NCBI GenBank assembly: GCA_028875855.1
Contig: JAGWVA010000028.1
Coordinates: 1-47,824, forward strand
DNA from: Paracoccaceae bacterium
Lineage (GTDB): Bacteria; Pseudomonadota; Alphaproteobacteria; Rhodobacterales; Rhodobacteraceae
Length of the DNA: 47,824 nt
Direction of reading: 5' to 3'
The notes below the pieces were generated by a model. That model was not told the origin of the DNA and made no database searches. It was given only the letters and a program-made list of their open reading frames with translations. Below are positions 47,714 through 47,824 of this stretch, piece after piece; the stretch's first letter is position 1, and each line of letters starts with the position of its first letter. The position numbers and the translations under genes were made by a program.

Positions 47714-47824
47714 TCGCCCCGCGGCTTGATGCGCGGCTCGGTCGAGCGGATGAGAGAGCCCGCACCGTGATCGGTGAAAAGCTCAAGCAGGCAGGCGTTG
47801 GGGATGCGCCCGTCAAGGATCACC
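47710..47824 (-). CDS. argB: Acetylglutamate kinase (3' end only)
   Basis: The final 37 codons of a gene running off the window. The translation [26 protein letters not shown], with the tail [11 protein letters not shown], is the C-terminus of ArgB, which phosphorylates N-acetylglutamate in arginine synthesis and is the usual site of arginine feedback. The stop overlaps the ferredoxin-like ATG by four bases, so argB is the first seen gene of this minus-strand operon. Confidence 0.85.
   Translation of the reverse strand, partial: VILDGRIPNACLLELFTDHGAGSLIRSTEPRIKPRGE

Overview
The window is about 48 kb of GC-rich chromosome (roughly 64% G+C by eye) from an alphaproteobacterium, almost certainly a Rhodobacteraceae of the Rhodobacter/Cereibacter/Gemmobacter type. 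This rests on four things read from the sequence: the rpoB-rpoC-rpsL-rpsG-fusA-tuf-S10-spc-alpha gene order, a LuxRI quorum-sensing pair beside rplQ, a bztABCD amino-acid ABC transporter, and a VPLPA-CTERM sorting signal. No sequence search was possible; family names come from motifs and residue patterns I recognise.

Layout. (1) 1-3.2 kb: the 3' end of one tuf copy with its terminator, a small periplasmic cytochrome c, tRNA-Trp, secE, nusG, rplK and rplA. (2) 3.2-4.2 kb: a convergent VPLPA-CTERM surface protein gene and a long rplJ leader. (3) 4.2-13.9 kb: rplJ, rplL, rpoB, rpoC and a strong terminator. (4) 14-14.9 kb: a DMT/EamA transporter. (5) 14.9-24.2 kb: a TTGACA-N17-TATACG promoter, then rpsL, rpsG, fusA, the full second tuf copy and the S10 cluster up to rplP, closed by a terminator. 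(6) 24.2-24.9 kb: a 2-oxoglutarate/Fe(II) oxygenase-family gene inserted between rplP and rpmC. (7) 25-34.9 kb: rpmC to rpmD, a terminator and new promoter, then rplO, secY, adk, rpsM, rpsK, rpoA, rplQ and a terminator. (8) 34.9-36.4 kb: a possible 60-residue convergent ORF and a luxR-luxI pair. (9) 36.4-41.3 kb: a Deg-type protease, rarA, crcB, an RluC-like pseudouridine synthase and an ATP12-family chaperone. (10) 41.5-46.6 kb: bztABCD and a DoxX membrane protein. (11) 46.6-47.8 kb, minus strand: a SixA-like phosphatase, a ferredoxin-like protein and the 3' end of argB.

Most genes belong to the transcription/translation core: three RNA polymerase subunits, NusG, two elongation factors, about 28 ribosomal proteins, and SecE/SecY for export. 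The superoperon looks continuous but carries intrinsic terminators after rplP and after rpmD, and a promoter-like element before rplO, so it is probably several transcription units. Many spacers hold short perfect GC hairpins without T tracts, which suit processing or attenuation better than termination. The most interesting non-core elements are the oxygenase directly behind rplP (L16 is a known target of ribosomal oxygenases in other bacteria), the quorum-sensing pair with inverted repeats over its promoter, the small ORF beside it, and the surface protein gene inside the L11/L10 region.
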